Shown here piece by piece: positions 1 through 8,900 of a stretch of 29,445 bases of DNA. The position numbers and the translations under genes are program-made. The DNA is taken from NCBI GenBank assembly GCA_000733355.1, contig JNVV01000050.1:206997-236441 (forward strand). Reading direction: 5' to 3'. Every line of letters starts with the position of its first letter. Within the stretch, counting starts at the first letter, position 1. This stretch comes from Falciphora oryzae. Taxonomy: Eukaryota; Ascomycota; Sordariomycetes; Magnaporthales; Magnaporthaceae. A model generated the notes under the pieces. The model made no database searches, was not told where the DNA came from, and saw only the letters and a list, made by a program, of their open reading frames with translations.

Positions 1-60
1 AATAAAATAAATATAATTTTTTTATTTTATAAATAAATAAATACTATTTTAATATATAAA

Positions 61-222
61 TTAATTTATTTCGTTTTCCGAATCGCTATTTTTACTAAAC
101 GACTTTTCGTTTTGTTGGAATTCTTTTTGCCAAACTAATAAATCGGCTATATTCCAGCTTTTTAATAGTAATATTTTACGGTTTGTTTCCGATTTTAATT
201 TATTACGGCTTGGGGTTATTGC
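61..222 (-). pseudogene. hAT transposase C-terminal fragment (dimerisation region)
   Basis: Reading leftwards, the frame encodes ITPSRNKLKSET, a short spacer, then LLLKSWNIADLLVW and an Asn/Ser/Glu-rich tail ending in a TAA at 61-63. The 'TP-RN-L--ET------LKSW' pattern is the conserved end of the hAT C-terminal dimerisation domain, which packs transposase subunits together. Upstream, the frame soon meets a TAA (CAA decayed by RIP) and then runs into an unrelated plus-strand Gag-like frame at about 211-222, so the catalytic part of the transposase is absent here. No start can be assigned. The family call rests on this short motif plus the terminal repeat at 633-642, so I am only moderately sure. 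Confidence 0.45.
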
Positions 223-477
223 AAATTAAAAGGCCATTCCTACAAGCAATGTTGGTTTTTACAACCAAATAAAGCGCTAAACGGTTGGGAAATTAAAAAA
301 TAACCAAATAACAATATATATACCAAAAAACGCGATTATTTCCTTTCCGTTTTAAATAATAAAACGGAAAATGCTACAGAATATAATAACGATTATAATA
401 TCGGTAATATAAATAATACTGATATAAAAAATAACGAAAAAGATTTCGAAATTACGGAGGATAATATGATTTATTAA
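211..477 (+). pseudogene. Gag-type CCHC zinc-knuckle fragment (copia-like)
   Basis: The plus frame from 211 reads WGYCKLKGHSYKQCW, which is CX2CX4HX4C if the first Trp stands for Cys. It continues with FLQPNKALNGWE and then a polar Asn/Lys/Glu-rich tail, with one internal TAA, ending at TAA 475-477. A knuckle followed by CW, a Pro/Lys motif and a Trp about 13 residues on is typical of Gag proteins of fungal Ty1/copia elements, where it binds RNA. No protease, integrase or reverse transcriptase follows; instead the frame stops and the hAT subterminal repeats begin. It therefore looks like a captured or inserted piece of gag. Upstream of 211 the frame is full of stops. The identity is tentative because the first Cys is not visible. 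Confidence 0.4.
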
Positions 478-499
478 AAAGGAATTTATTTATTTATTT

Positions 500-632
500 A
501 TGTAAATGACTAAAAAATGACTAAATTAGTTACTTTAGTTAGTCATTAGTTAGTTAGAAATAGTTATAGTTACTGCCTTGACTAAATTAGTCAGTCATAG
601 TTAAGGTGGTGACTTGACTAACTGACTAAATT
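500..632. repeat. GACTAA/TTAGTC subterminal motif cluster
   Basis: The hexamer GACTAA or its complement TTAGTC, together with overlapping TTAGTTAG and TCAGTCA variants, recurs many times on both strands in about 130 bases next to the terminal CAGGG. This is what hAT transposase-binding subterminal repeats look like. The stretch keeps its CA and TG dinucleotides better than the gypsy relic beside it. Confidence 0.55.
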
Positions 633-650
633 CCGAACCCTGTTTGTAAA
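633..650. repeat. hAT terminal repeat (633-642) and candidate 8-bp target duplication (643-650)
   Basis: The element ends ccgaaccctg at 642; its complement CAGGGTTCGG fits hAT termini. The adjacent tttgtaaa would be the 8-bp target site duplication. The gypsy frame resumes immediately at 643, which fixes the junction. The opposite end is outside the window. Confidence 0.5.
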
Positions 651-3247
651 TAATTGCGAATCCGTTAATATCGATTGCTTAAATTGATTACTTTATTCTG
701 CTACCGTTGTAGCCGCTTTTTATGGCTTCGTAGGTTTATTATCCGGGGTTTGGGATTATTAAACCGTTACGGGGTTTTGTAAATTTCCCTATTGGATTTA
801 GCCGGTAATCCAATCTATTTGTAAATTATTTTATTTAAGCTAAAGGATACCTAAAATTACGTTTTCCCTTTTTATGTTTATAATATTTAAAATAACGCGA
901 AAATTTTTCCTTTAATATCGAAATTTGAAATAATTAATCTTTTTATTAATATGGCTATTATTAAATGTAACCGGTTTTTTTTCTATAATTTTTAGGCTAT
1001 ACGGCGTTTTTTTCTTTTTTACCGAAATACCGTACCTTTTCGCTGCTTCTGGCGAAAGGTAATTGCTTTAGGCTCCGTTATCGATTATAACGTTTAACCT
1101 TTTTCCTTTATACCGTAATACCATTATTAAATGCTGGTATTAATCAACGTTCGTTACGGCTAAGGTTTTTGCTTATTATTAAGGTCCATTTCGTGCCTTT
1201 ATATCAAATAGCCATTTTAGTTTTTTATTTGGGGAATTTTTCCTTTTCCTATAAATCGTCCGGTTTCGTAGCTTACGTAACCAGGCAAACCTAATCGCAT
1301 ACGGCCTTTTATCTAAACCTTAGCCTTTTTTTCTATATAAACCTTACATTCGGGCTTCCCGTAATTAAAATACGGTAAAAATCCCGAAATGCATAATATA
1401 AAGTAAACTAATAAAAGTGCGAAAGTCGCTTTAAATTATACGTAATTTATTTCGGTAATCCTTTATTTAGGGAACTAATAATCCCTTTTTAAATTTTTAA
1501 TCGGCTCGCCGTTTTTTTTTTCGGGAAAAAAATCGCTTTTTAGTTTTGCGGTTAGGTGCTATTCGCAGTAATCGTTTACGCATTCTGCTTAAAAAAGCTC
1601 GTTATATTTTGCTACTTCGATATCCACATTTAGGTAGTTTTGGTTATATAGTTCCGTGCTGCGTTTTTTTTTCGGGGGCACTTTTTCGTACGGAGCCCCG
1701 TAATAAATAATTTGCTAATCGTCCCGAAACTAATCCAAAAGCTAACCGTTATCGTTAAATGCTGGCTTTTTTCGCATAATTTTTCCGATAGGTTTAGGCT
1801 AATCCAAAAACTATCGGTTCGATTTCGAAAATCCGAACGAAATATAAGCTTTACTAATATCGAATATGTTATATATTCGTTGCTTTATAATTAAAAGCGA
1901 ACCTTCGGTTTTTTTTCGTTTTTTAGCTATATAGGTTTAATTTAATAGCTCGTTATCAATTTCGTTATTGGTATCGTAAATGGATTTAACCCACGTAGCG
2001 ATATTATTTTTTTCTTTGGATTTTATAAATCCGGTAGCGAAAATTTATTTTCTTTCGCTATCGTATTCGATCTTAATAAAACCTTTATTAAAAATCGTCC
2101 GAATTCGTCGCGTTACGGTTACCCGCCTTTTAAAGTACCAGCTAGTCGCGTCCTTATCAAATTAGTACGTTAAATACGAGTCCTCGTAGCAATAGGTCTA
2201 ATTAAAAGCTACTTCGGGTATAAGCTGTTTTCTATTTAAATATTTCCCCATCGGGTAATTACCGTTTGTTTTTGCGGATAGTCCCTTTTTATATAGCTTT
2301 TTTAACTACATTTAAAGCATTTCCCGTTTTTAAAATCCTGCTTTTTTTTATCGCTTTGCTTTTGCTAATAGGTAGCTCCCGCGCTAAAATCCATAGGTTT
2401 AAAGTATATGCTATAAGCCGTATTTAGCTGTTATTTATTTTTTTTTATAGTTGTTTTTATTATTTACCACTTTAGTTGGCTAACCTTTTTTTTTAAATCG
2501 TCGTTCGTATAATTTATCGCTAATACGAACGGCTATTTAAACGTAATCCGGAAAATCTTCCGGTCGGTCCGTTTTAAAAAGCTCGTTTTTTATATCCTTG
2601 CGGAAACCCCCATAAAAATGCGCCATTTTAATTTGGTCGGTCCAATCGAGCTTGGTTACGAAACGTTAAAACTTTAAAACGTATATAAAAGCTGGCTTTT
2701 TTTATTAAAAGCTAAAAATTTCTTTTTCCGCTACCAGTTGCTCGTTAACTTGGCCGAAAACTTTGCCGACCTTTTTTCCGAATTTTTCGAAACTAGCAAA
2801 TATAAGTTATATTTGCTTTTTGGAATTTACGCCTTTAAAATAGTCCGTTTACGTAGGCTAAAATTAATTTTTAACTTTTTTTTTAAAACGTATAGCAGCG
2901 TAAGCTATTTTTTTTCGGTACTAAAATAGGCCTCGTAAAACGAAAAATAAACCTGGCATTCGGTAAAGAAAATTCGAAGTTTGCCCGTTTCTTTATCGTA
3001 AACTTCCGGAAATGGGAATTTGTATGCCTTTATCGCGATATCCGGTTTGCTTTAAACTGCGGCCAATTGGGCTTTAGTTACGGTAAAATCCTTTACGAGC
3101 ATTCGGAAAAGATCGAAGGAAGTGTTATCGTCGTACACCTTCCTTTCGTATTTAACGGTAAAAAGCTGCTTTTTTTTTTTAAAACCAGATGCCGATATTT
3201 TGTCGTATTATTTACCTTCGGTAAATGCTAAATAGGATCAATTAAAA
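643..3247 (-). pseudogene. Ty3/gypsy Gag-protease, RIP-degraded
   Basis: On the minus strand the order is Gag, zinc knuckle, protease. Gag (about 2700-2480) contains WTDQIKMAHFYGG and AVRISDKLYERR, recognisable Retrotrans_gag motifs. The knuckle lies at 2278-2319: Cys-Phe-Lys-Cys, then Gly to Ser, His to Tyr and the last Cys to Tyr, all changes of the RIP kind. The retropepsin active site IIDNGA has its Asp codon at 1080-1082 on the plus strand, and the downstream VILGI-WLK and IDW motifs lie near 830-880. Dozens of stops are CAA or TGG decayed to TAA or TAG. Gag starts just left of the LTR at 3248-3683, so that LTR is its 5' LTR. Reverse transcriptase and integrase are missing because the hAT element breaks the frame at 642. 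The protein is not functional. Confidence 0.85.
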
Positions 3248-3450
3248 TGTTACAATTAGGCTTTGTTCCTAAGGTAGGACACTTAGGAAAGGTGCATAAA
3301 TAGTACATTTGATAGGGGTTGCTTTAGGGGAATTGGGAAATTGGTAACAAAGGTTTAAATTGCTTGCCCAAAGGGGTACTTTGGAACTAACTTAGGTTAA
3401 TTAATGCCGATACTTTAATCAAAGCTATTTAACCGTAAAAAAACTTTTTT

Positions 3451-3462
3451 TTTATATATACG
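3451..3462 (-). promoter_or_regulatory. TATA box of LTR A
   Basis: On the minus strand the sequence reads CGTATATATAAAAAAAA about 220 bases into the LTR, the usual place for the RNA polymerase II core promoter at the U3/R boundary. The LTR B copy keeps a similar T/A block at about 19920-19935. Confidence 0.5.
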
Positions 3463-3482
3463 ACCTGGCCTTTCCCAGTTTG

Positions 3483-3578
3483 TGCTATGTTTGCTATGTC
3501 GCATATTAGATATATCACTTTAAGGACCTGTGCTATATCTGCTATATCGCATATCAGATATATCATTTTGAAGTTACG
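3483..3578. repeat. 48-bp tandem duplication in the LTR U3
   Basis: Two head-to-tail units (3483-3530 and 3531-3578) share tgctat, gctat-tcgcatat-aga and tatatca-ttt blocks. The same pair is present, RIPed, in LTR B at about 19960-20050, so the duplication is a family feature. Upstream of the TATA box on the minus strand, it is placed like an enhancer repeat. Confidence 0.6.
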
Positions 3579-3683
3579 TATCCTTCCACGTGACCCTTCC
3601 TTTTCTAAGTGCGGGGTTGAGGGTGCTTCCTTCCCGGGGCTTGACCTAGGCCTCCTGTCCCCGCCACCTGTATGGTCGTAACA

Positions 3684-4140
3684 CGGTTTTTACCGAAAGA
3701 TAATTCGTTATATTAAACGCCCGGCATATAAAAACCCGTCGCCCCGCCAAAAAAACTCGATGCTAAAATGCTCGGGCCTTTCCGGATCCTTAAGGTTATT
3801 TTTCCTACGGCGGTACGATTAGCCCTGCTTAAAACCTGGAAAATCCATAACGCTTTCTACGTATCTTTTATCGAACCCTACTGTTTTGGCATTTAGGCAC
3901 GACCTAACCCTAACCAGGTATTACGGGAGGCCCTTTCGGTTATAGGAAATTTCGTTATAAAAAAGGTTATGGATTTTATAGATATAAGCGGGAAGGTTCG
4001 TTATTTTGTCCGATAGGAAAATTATTTACGAAAAAAGGATTGGACGTGGGAATTTTAGAAGCATTTCGATACTAACGGATTTAAATAACACGTTGTTGCC
4101 TTTTATCGGCTTAACCCCGATAAATTTAGGGACCCCCGCG
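3684..4140 (+). pseudogene. chromodomain Ty3/gypsy (chromovirus) integrase C-terminus, RIP-degraded
   Basis: The plus frame begins at the LTR junction and reads VILNARHIKTRRPAKKLD, then GPFRILKV, TWKIHNAFYVSFIEPY and a chromodomain-like segment (KKVMDFID, GKVRYFVR, DWTWEF, KHFDTNGFK). This is the end of a gypsy integrase: the GPY/F-type module followed by the 'WK-H--FHVS-LEPY' motif and a chromodomain, which directs integration to marked chromatin. Several codons are RIP stops (Trp or Gln to TAG/TAA) and the chromodomain Trp-Glu-Gly-Tyr core has decayed. The 5' part of pol is missing because the minus-strand gypsy element inserted here. The stop is uncertain; polypurine-rich DNA follows at about 4308. 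Confidence 0.8.
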
Positions 4141-4307
4141 TGCTATAAGATATAAGCACGGCCGTATTTTTTAAACGGGCTTTAAAAGGGTTCGAAACGC
4201 GCTTTAGGAAAAGGAAGATAGTATTACACGGAAAAACCTGTAGATTTACGTAATCGGCCCTACAAAAGGTCCGGGAACCGGTATAAATGCTTAACGGCCC
4301 CGAGGCT

Positions 4308-4500
4308 TAAAGGCCGAAGGCCGGAAGGGCAGTATGAATTATATACTTAACACTTCGTACGGATTACAAGGTGGTTTATATAAACCCTGCCATCTCCTAT
4401 GTCCTCCATGAAAGATTCCTTCTTCCTTAAGCATCTTTTAAGCCTATAGAAAGATTATCTGCAATATAGAGATCCTTTTCCAAGCCGTCTTTAACCCCTT
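4308..4500 (+). mobile_element. polypurine tract and start of the 3' LTR of the chromodomain gypsy
   Basis: A purine-rich run with AAAGGCCGAAGGCCGGAAGG (about 4309-4331) follows the pol fragment and is placed like the polypurine tract that primes plus-strand DNA synthesis. The following sequence, from about 4332, would be the 3' LTR. It carries a plus-strand TATA box (tttatataaa, 4375-4384). The LTR end is not recognisable, so the right coordinate is a guess. Confidence 0.45.
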
Positions 4501-5050
4501 GTTACAAGGTCCTATTAAGCTATTAGCGAATCCTTTTCGTATGTATATTTGTAAAAATACGGTTTTTGTTCGTGGCACTGTCGGTATACCAACACGGTTA
4601 GGGTGAAAAGGCTTCTGGTGTTTAATATGTATCCAAACGTCGTCTGTCTTTTAAAAACAACGGAAGGGCTCCTCGTGCGAGCCCTTTAAATACATATATC
4701 CCAATCACGGAAGCCGCGGGGTGCGATCGTATAAAGCCAGTCCCGGTGCCGGGCTTAACTTATAACTTGCACCGCCTCCGTGCATGACCCGTGATTTCCG
4801 TTTATAACCGGTGATCCCTATTGCCGGTCCCTCCGTATTAAAAAAGCGGGGCCTCTTAGTCCCGAAGTCCCTGGCCATTGGGGATTCCCCTTGCCCGTGC
4901 TTCTGCCTATCGTGTGACCTTTTGCTACCCTTCCAACATTGGCAGTTTTTTTTTTATAGTCGCACGTTCCTTTCTTAAAATTAGTTGGAATAGTTAGGTT
5001 ATTTTTTACTAAAGTGACTCCGTATGCTTTTATAGTATAAAGGAAATGCA
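4500..5050. other. low-RIP spacer or LTR remainder, no gene recognised
   Basis: CA and TG dinucleotides are frequent and GC is higher than in the flanks, so this stretch largely escaped RIP. It holds short hairpins, for example GGGCTC/GAGCCC around 4671-4685 and CCCGG/CCGGG around 4742-4755. A 77-codon minus-strand open frame (4818-5051) has no recognisable domain and I do not call it a gene. The stretch may be the rest of the gypsy LTR plus single-copy flank. Confidence 0.4.
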
Positions 5051-6408
5051 ATGGAAGTAACTAATGTTTTTAAGTAATTTAATATAGGCGTTATATGGTA
5101 ATTGTGTTAATGGTTTGGGAAAAAGCAGGTTTTTGGGGTAGTAATTTTAAAAGGAATTTATTTAAGGTTTGTATAAAGTTTCCGGTAAATCGGGTAATTG
5201 TATTAAAATGGATATATAGGTAGGAAATTGTATTAAAATGGTTGGAAATGTGCGTTAGCTTTTTTAATTAAATTATAAATAGCTTTATATATAGCAATTG
5301 ATTATTTTATGCAAAACCTGCCTTTTTTCCCATTTGTGAGGATAAAAAGCGTTTTTTCCTTTTTTTTAATTTTTTTTCCGTACGATCTAATTATAATAAC
5401 AACTATAATTACAACTATAACTTCGTTTTTTCCAATCGCGCGACTTTTTATTACGCGACCTTTAAATTTTTTTTCCGATTAATTATTAGTTAAAAATTCC
5501 ACTACTTTTTTAAGCTTTTTTTTCGGCTCGTACGATAGCTTTTATACCCGTTTAGCCTGCCGTTTAAACGGTCGCTTTTTTTTCGGTTTTCGGTATACTT
5601 TTTATCCGTACCGACGAATAAAGCTTTCGTTAGTTCCATTTATTTACCGGCTCGTTTAGCAATCGTACGTTTATAACCGCGCTCGCTATTAATATATATA
5701 TTACTTTCCTTAGCTTTTTTTTTATCGTACGCAACTAACCTTTTTTTTTTAAATTTGCAGGACGAAAAGCGTGCGTTTTATAAATGCGGCAATTTTAATT
5801 CGGTACCGCGTTTTACACGCTACGTGCGTTTTTAAAAATACCAAACTAGTATTTGTTTAAATTGCATTTAGTAAAACTATAGGAATAAGTGTGGATACAT
5901 TTATACGGGGATTATTTTTCCCAATTCGTTTGTTATTGGTTTAAACCGTAGCGATAATAATAATGGTTTTAATAGTGGTAGTAATTATGCGGTGTAAAAA
6001 CGTTTTTTTTTCTTTTAGTTTTGCTAATTCGGGTTTTGGTTGTAAAATAATTATAATCGAAAATTAATCGTACGGTAATATTTTTTTTAAATATAAAATA
6101 AAGGAAAAAGGGTTTTATCGTACGTTATTTTGTTAGGGTTTTTTTTTTCGGAATTTGGGTTAGAAAAAATTGGAATTGTGCGAAGCCAAATACTGTATTT
6201 AACAAAGGAAATCTTTTTTTTCGTTAATTTTATTTCTTTTTTTTTTTTTTTTTAATATAAGTTTCCATTTTAATCGTCGTACGATTTGTTAATATTAGGG
6301 TTGCTAATGTTTCGTTCGAATCTTTTTTATTAAAGCGTTAATAGGGTTATTTCGTCCGTTAATCCAATGGATTTTAAAAATTTCCTTTCGTTCGTACGAT
6401 TCCCGGAA
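5051..6408. other. RIP-degraded DNA, unassigned
   Basis: AT-rich with many TTTTTTT runs on the plus strand. No reading frame is open for long on either strand. A plus-strand stretch at about 5765-5995 has Cys-rich short motifs (YKCGNFN, CLNC, NKCGY) followed by an Asn/Ser/Gly tail and could be a decayed Gag-like knuckle region, but spacing does not fit a canonical CX2CX4HX4C. I see nothing firmer. Confidence 0.35.
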
Positions 6409-6457
6409 AAATATATATATTCATACTACCGTTATATCTATATAAGACCTCGGTGCT
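6409..6457 (+). promoter_or_regulatory. retroelement-like core promoter, copy 1
   Basis: About 48 bases running from the atatatatat run through ctaccgttatatc and tatataagacc to cggtgc are repeated almost identically at 29249-29296, with one G/A difference, while the sequences on both sides differ. The tatataagacc core looks like a TATA box with start region. Selective conservation between otherwise different sequences suggests a shared LTR or 5'-end promoter. Confidence 0.45.
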
Positions 6458-6696
6458 TCTACTATGTAGTATTTATATGTAAAAAACCTTTGAACTCGTC
6501 CTCGGGTGCGTGTTGCCCCGGCTCCGGAGCTTAGGAGTAAAAACCATATCTGCTTTTCGTATACGGTCTTGCTATGTTAAATAGTGGTACCGTTTGTTTG
6601 TTTTTATACGACTACTCGTAAAGGTTCCGTCGTAAAAGCGTCCTTGTAATTAGTGGAATAAAAGGAAAGTACGTAAGGGAATAAGGGTATGTTGCG

Positions 6697-6942
6697 CCGG
6701 GGCAGCGTTTCGGTGCCGGGTTTCGCCTTCGTAACGAAACGGCTATATTAGTATTCGTATTATAGCGTTTTAATGTAGCTTTTCCGCGTAAGTTAGCCCG
6801 GTTCCGCTCCGGGTCCCAACCGGGGCAGCGTTTTAGTATCGGGTTTCGTTTTCGTAACGGAATGTTTGTATTGGTACTCGTATTATAACGCTTTAATATA
6901 GTTTTTTCGAATAAGTTAACCCGGCTTTGCTTTGGGTTTTAG
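6697..6942. repeat. 123-bp tandem duplication
   Basis: Two head-to-tail units start with ccggggcagcgttt at 6697 and 6820. They align along their full length, and most differences are C/T or G/A transitions. Unit 1 is GC-rich and less RIPed; unit 2 is more so. The period is a multiple of three (41 codons), compatible with a duplicated coding segment, though I cannot name the product. Confidence 0.75.
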
Positions 6943-8900
6943 CCGCGAGCGGGTTTTCCGGGTTTGGCGTTTTGCTTTGTAATTTTAAGTAATTTAGCTT
7001 TTAGTAAGTGCCCGTTTCCGGGGCCGTTATTCCGCGTACGGTTTGGGTCCGCTTTTGTAATTTGCATTTAATTTTTTTATTAGTTACCTCCCTTTTTTTA
7101 AATCGCGTTATTTGGGTAACTTTTTTTTATTGTTACGTTATTATGCGTTGTGGTTTTTAATAGTAACTTCCTTTTATTTCTTTCCGAATCCGGGTTTTTA
7201 CCGGCTTTTTTTTTTTTAGTTATAAAAAGCCCATTTTTTTTTTTTTTCCTTTTCGTTTTTTTTTTACCATTATTTCCGGTTTTGCTTTTTTGCCCGCGCT
7301 TTTTTTTTTCCTGCTTGTATTTAGGTTTTTAATCGCTCGCGCTTCGTTTTTTTCCGTTTTTTGTTTTTTTGTAGTATAGCTTTTAAAAATAAAGCTTTTA
7401 AATTTCCCCGCGGTAGTGGTAGTAGCGGTTGCGGTAGCAATCCCGGTAACGGAGCTACGGGCGGTAGCCGCGCCGTTCCCGCCGCTATAGTTAATGGCAG
7501 TAGTGGTAGTGGTGGTAACGGTAGCAATCGTTTTCGCAATCGCTTTCCGTTTGCGGACGAAAACGACGGTAACGGTTTAAACGACGGCGGTTCGGGCGAC
7601 GGCGTTTAAAACCTTCGTATTAAAGCTATAAATGCGGTTTTGCTCCGTTTTTTTCCCGGGTTTGTAATTAATTTCCTTTTTTTTTCCTAACTTTACCGCT
7701 TATATAGTTAATTGGAATATTTGCCGGCGGTTGAAATCCCTGACAATTGCGTTTTTTATAACGATATAGTATATGTTTGCCGCCCCGCTATTTTTCCTAT
7801 TCCGCTTTTTTAATTTCCTAATTCTTCGTATAAAATATGCGTTAGTTGTTTTTAGCGTTTCGCTAACGGCATTAGCGGTGCCGGTATTATGCGCTGGTGT
7901 TATTATAAAACTTGTGTATAGCGCTTTTTATCTTCCTTTTTTCCGCTTCGTTTCCGGTTTTACTAATATGGTAATTTTAATTACTAAAAGCTTTATTTAT
8001 ATAAATTGCATTTAATTGCGTAATGTTTGCGTTTAAATTGGTCGCTCCCTTTTAATATCCGTTCGCGATTTCGTCGCTAACGTTTCGTTCCCGTCGCGGT
8101 AGCTTCCTACTAATTTTAAAAACCAAATTGCCGCTATTTTTTGTACTTACTATCGCTATATGCAATTTTTGCTTAAAACTAATGCGAACCGCGATATTGC
8201 GTTTGCGGATGTCCATACTGCTGCTAAAATGTATACCGCCTTTGTTTCGGGCCGCTATTTATCCTATCCTAACATTTTTTTTTATTCCAAATTTGTTATA
8301 CCGGTTTGGAGCATGCGATCGCCGGGTATTGCCGTATTTTAAAGGATATTTTTAAGCGGTCCGGTATTTTTTCCGGCGCCGGGTTTAGCCGTTTGTTTTT
8401 TGCTAGTTTTAAAAATGCCTTCGCTATTATAGCTGCTTTTAATAGTTCGGGTTTAATCCGTTCCTTTTCCGGTAATATAATGCCCCCGGGTTAAGTTATA
8501 TCGGGCTGGGCTAAAAGGATCGTTATTAAATGGAATACGGAAAATCGCATTCGGATAAAAAAGCTGGCATTTAAGCGGGTTAAAATACGGGTAGGTGTTT
8601 GTTTTTTCGCTTTTGCTATCCGTTTCCAATCCTTTAATTTTACGGTATTTTTTAAAAAAAATTTCGGTAAAACGTTACCGAAAACGTTTTCGATAAAATA
8701 CTATCGAAATGCCGGGAGGACGTTTTTAATAAAATAAAGCGGGATATAAACGATAATAGCTTCCGTTATCGTTTTTTTACTAACCCTTTTTAATAATTTC
8801 TTCGGTTTTCTTTTTATAACGATTCGGTTACGTAACGTCGGTATTTACGTGGTTTTTTTTTCCGCTTTTTAGGTATAATGCTTTCGTTTGCTTTTTTATA
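6943..8900. other. unidentified RIPed element with open frames on both strands
   Basis: No family motif is recognisable. Features visible: a plus-strand Gly/Ser/Asn-rich frame at about 7400-7608; plus-strand open frames at 7773-8015, 8128-8355 and 8306-8494; and, opposite the last, a minus-strand frame (about 8495-8330) that is more protein-like, with charged helical text such as KERIKPELLKAAIIAKAFLK and KRLNPAPEKIPDRLK. It lies 3' of the minus-strand LINE. It might be a decayed Gag or ORF1 of another element. Which strand coded is unclear, because RIP creates few stops in some frames. Confidence 0.3.
7405..7608 (+). repeat. GGTAGT/GGTAAC-type low-complexity repeat coding Gly/Ser/Asn
   Basis: Imperfect repeats of GGTAGT, GGTAAC and AGTAGC triplet pairs encode GSGSSGCGSNPGNG and similar on the plus strand. 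This is a disordered linker type found in retroelement Gag/ORF1 proteins. A similar repeat, reading Gly/Ser/Asn on the minus strand, lies at about 27530-27608, hinting at a shared family. Confidence 0.55.

Larger units (their letters stand above)
1..642 (-). mobile_element. hAT-like DNA transposon, one terminus (truncated by window edge)
   Basis: The right boundary reads, on the minus strand, CAGGGTTCGGAATT, which fits the CAGGG-type terminal inverted repeat of hAT elements. It is followed inside the element by a zone dense in GACTAA/TTAGTC motifs, the usual subterminal transposase-binding arrangement. The next 8 bases outside (643-650, tttgtaaa) would be the 8-bp target duplication expected of hAT; the other copy lies outside the window, so this is untested. 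A minus-strand frame at 61-222 resembles the hAT C-terminal dimerisation region. The element sits inside a minus-strand gypsy gag-protease relic. Only about 640 bases are visible, too short for a full transposase of 600-800 residues before the next boundary, so it is either internally deleted or rearranged. Confidence 0.55.
3248..3683 (-). mobile_element. gypsy LTR, copy A (5' LTR of the minus-strand element)
   Basis: A 436-bp unit bounded by TGTTAC at 3248 and GTAACA ending at 3683, i.e. TG...CA with six-base terminal inverted repeats. A second, RIPed copy sits at 19734-20159 in the same orientation. Orientation is set by the gag frame that starts immediately to the left and by a minus-strand TATA box. 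The right-hand flank is an in-frame piece of a different gypsy polyprotein, so the junction at 3683/3684 is the outer end of the insertion. This copy keeps CA and TG dinucleotides although both flanks are heavily RIPed. Confidence 0.85.

Noticed and set aside
3487..3681. 64-codon plus frame in LTR A (and 19937-20170 in LTR B)
   Set aside because: Lies wholly within the LTR, over the tandem repeat; the RIPed copy shares it only because the LTRs are homologous.
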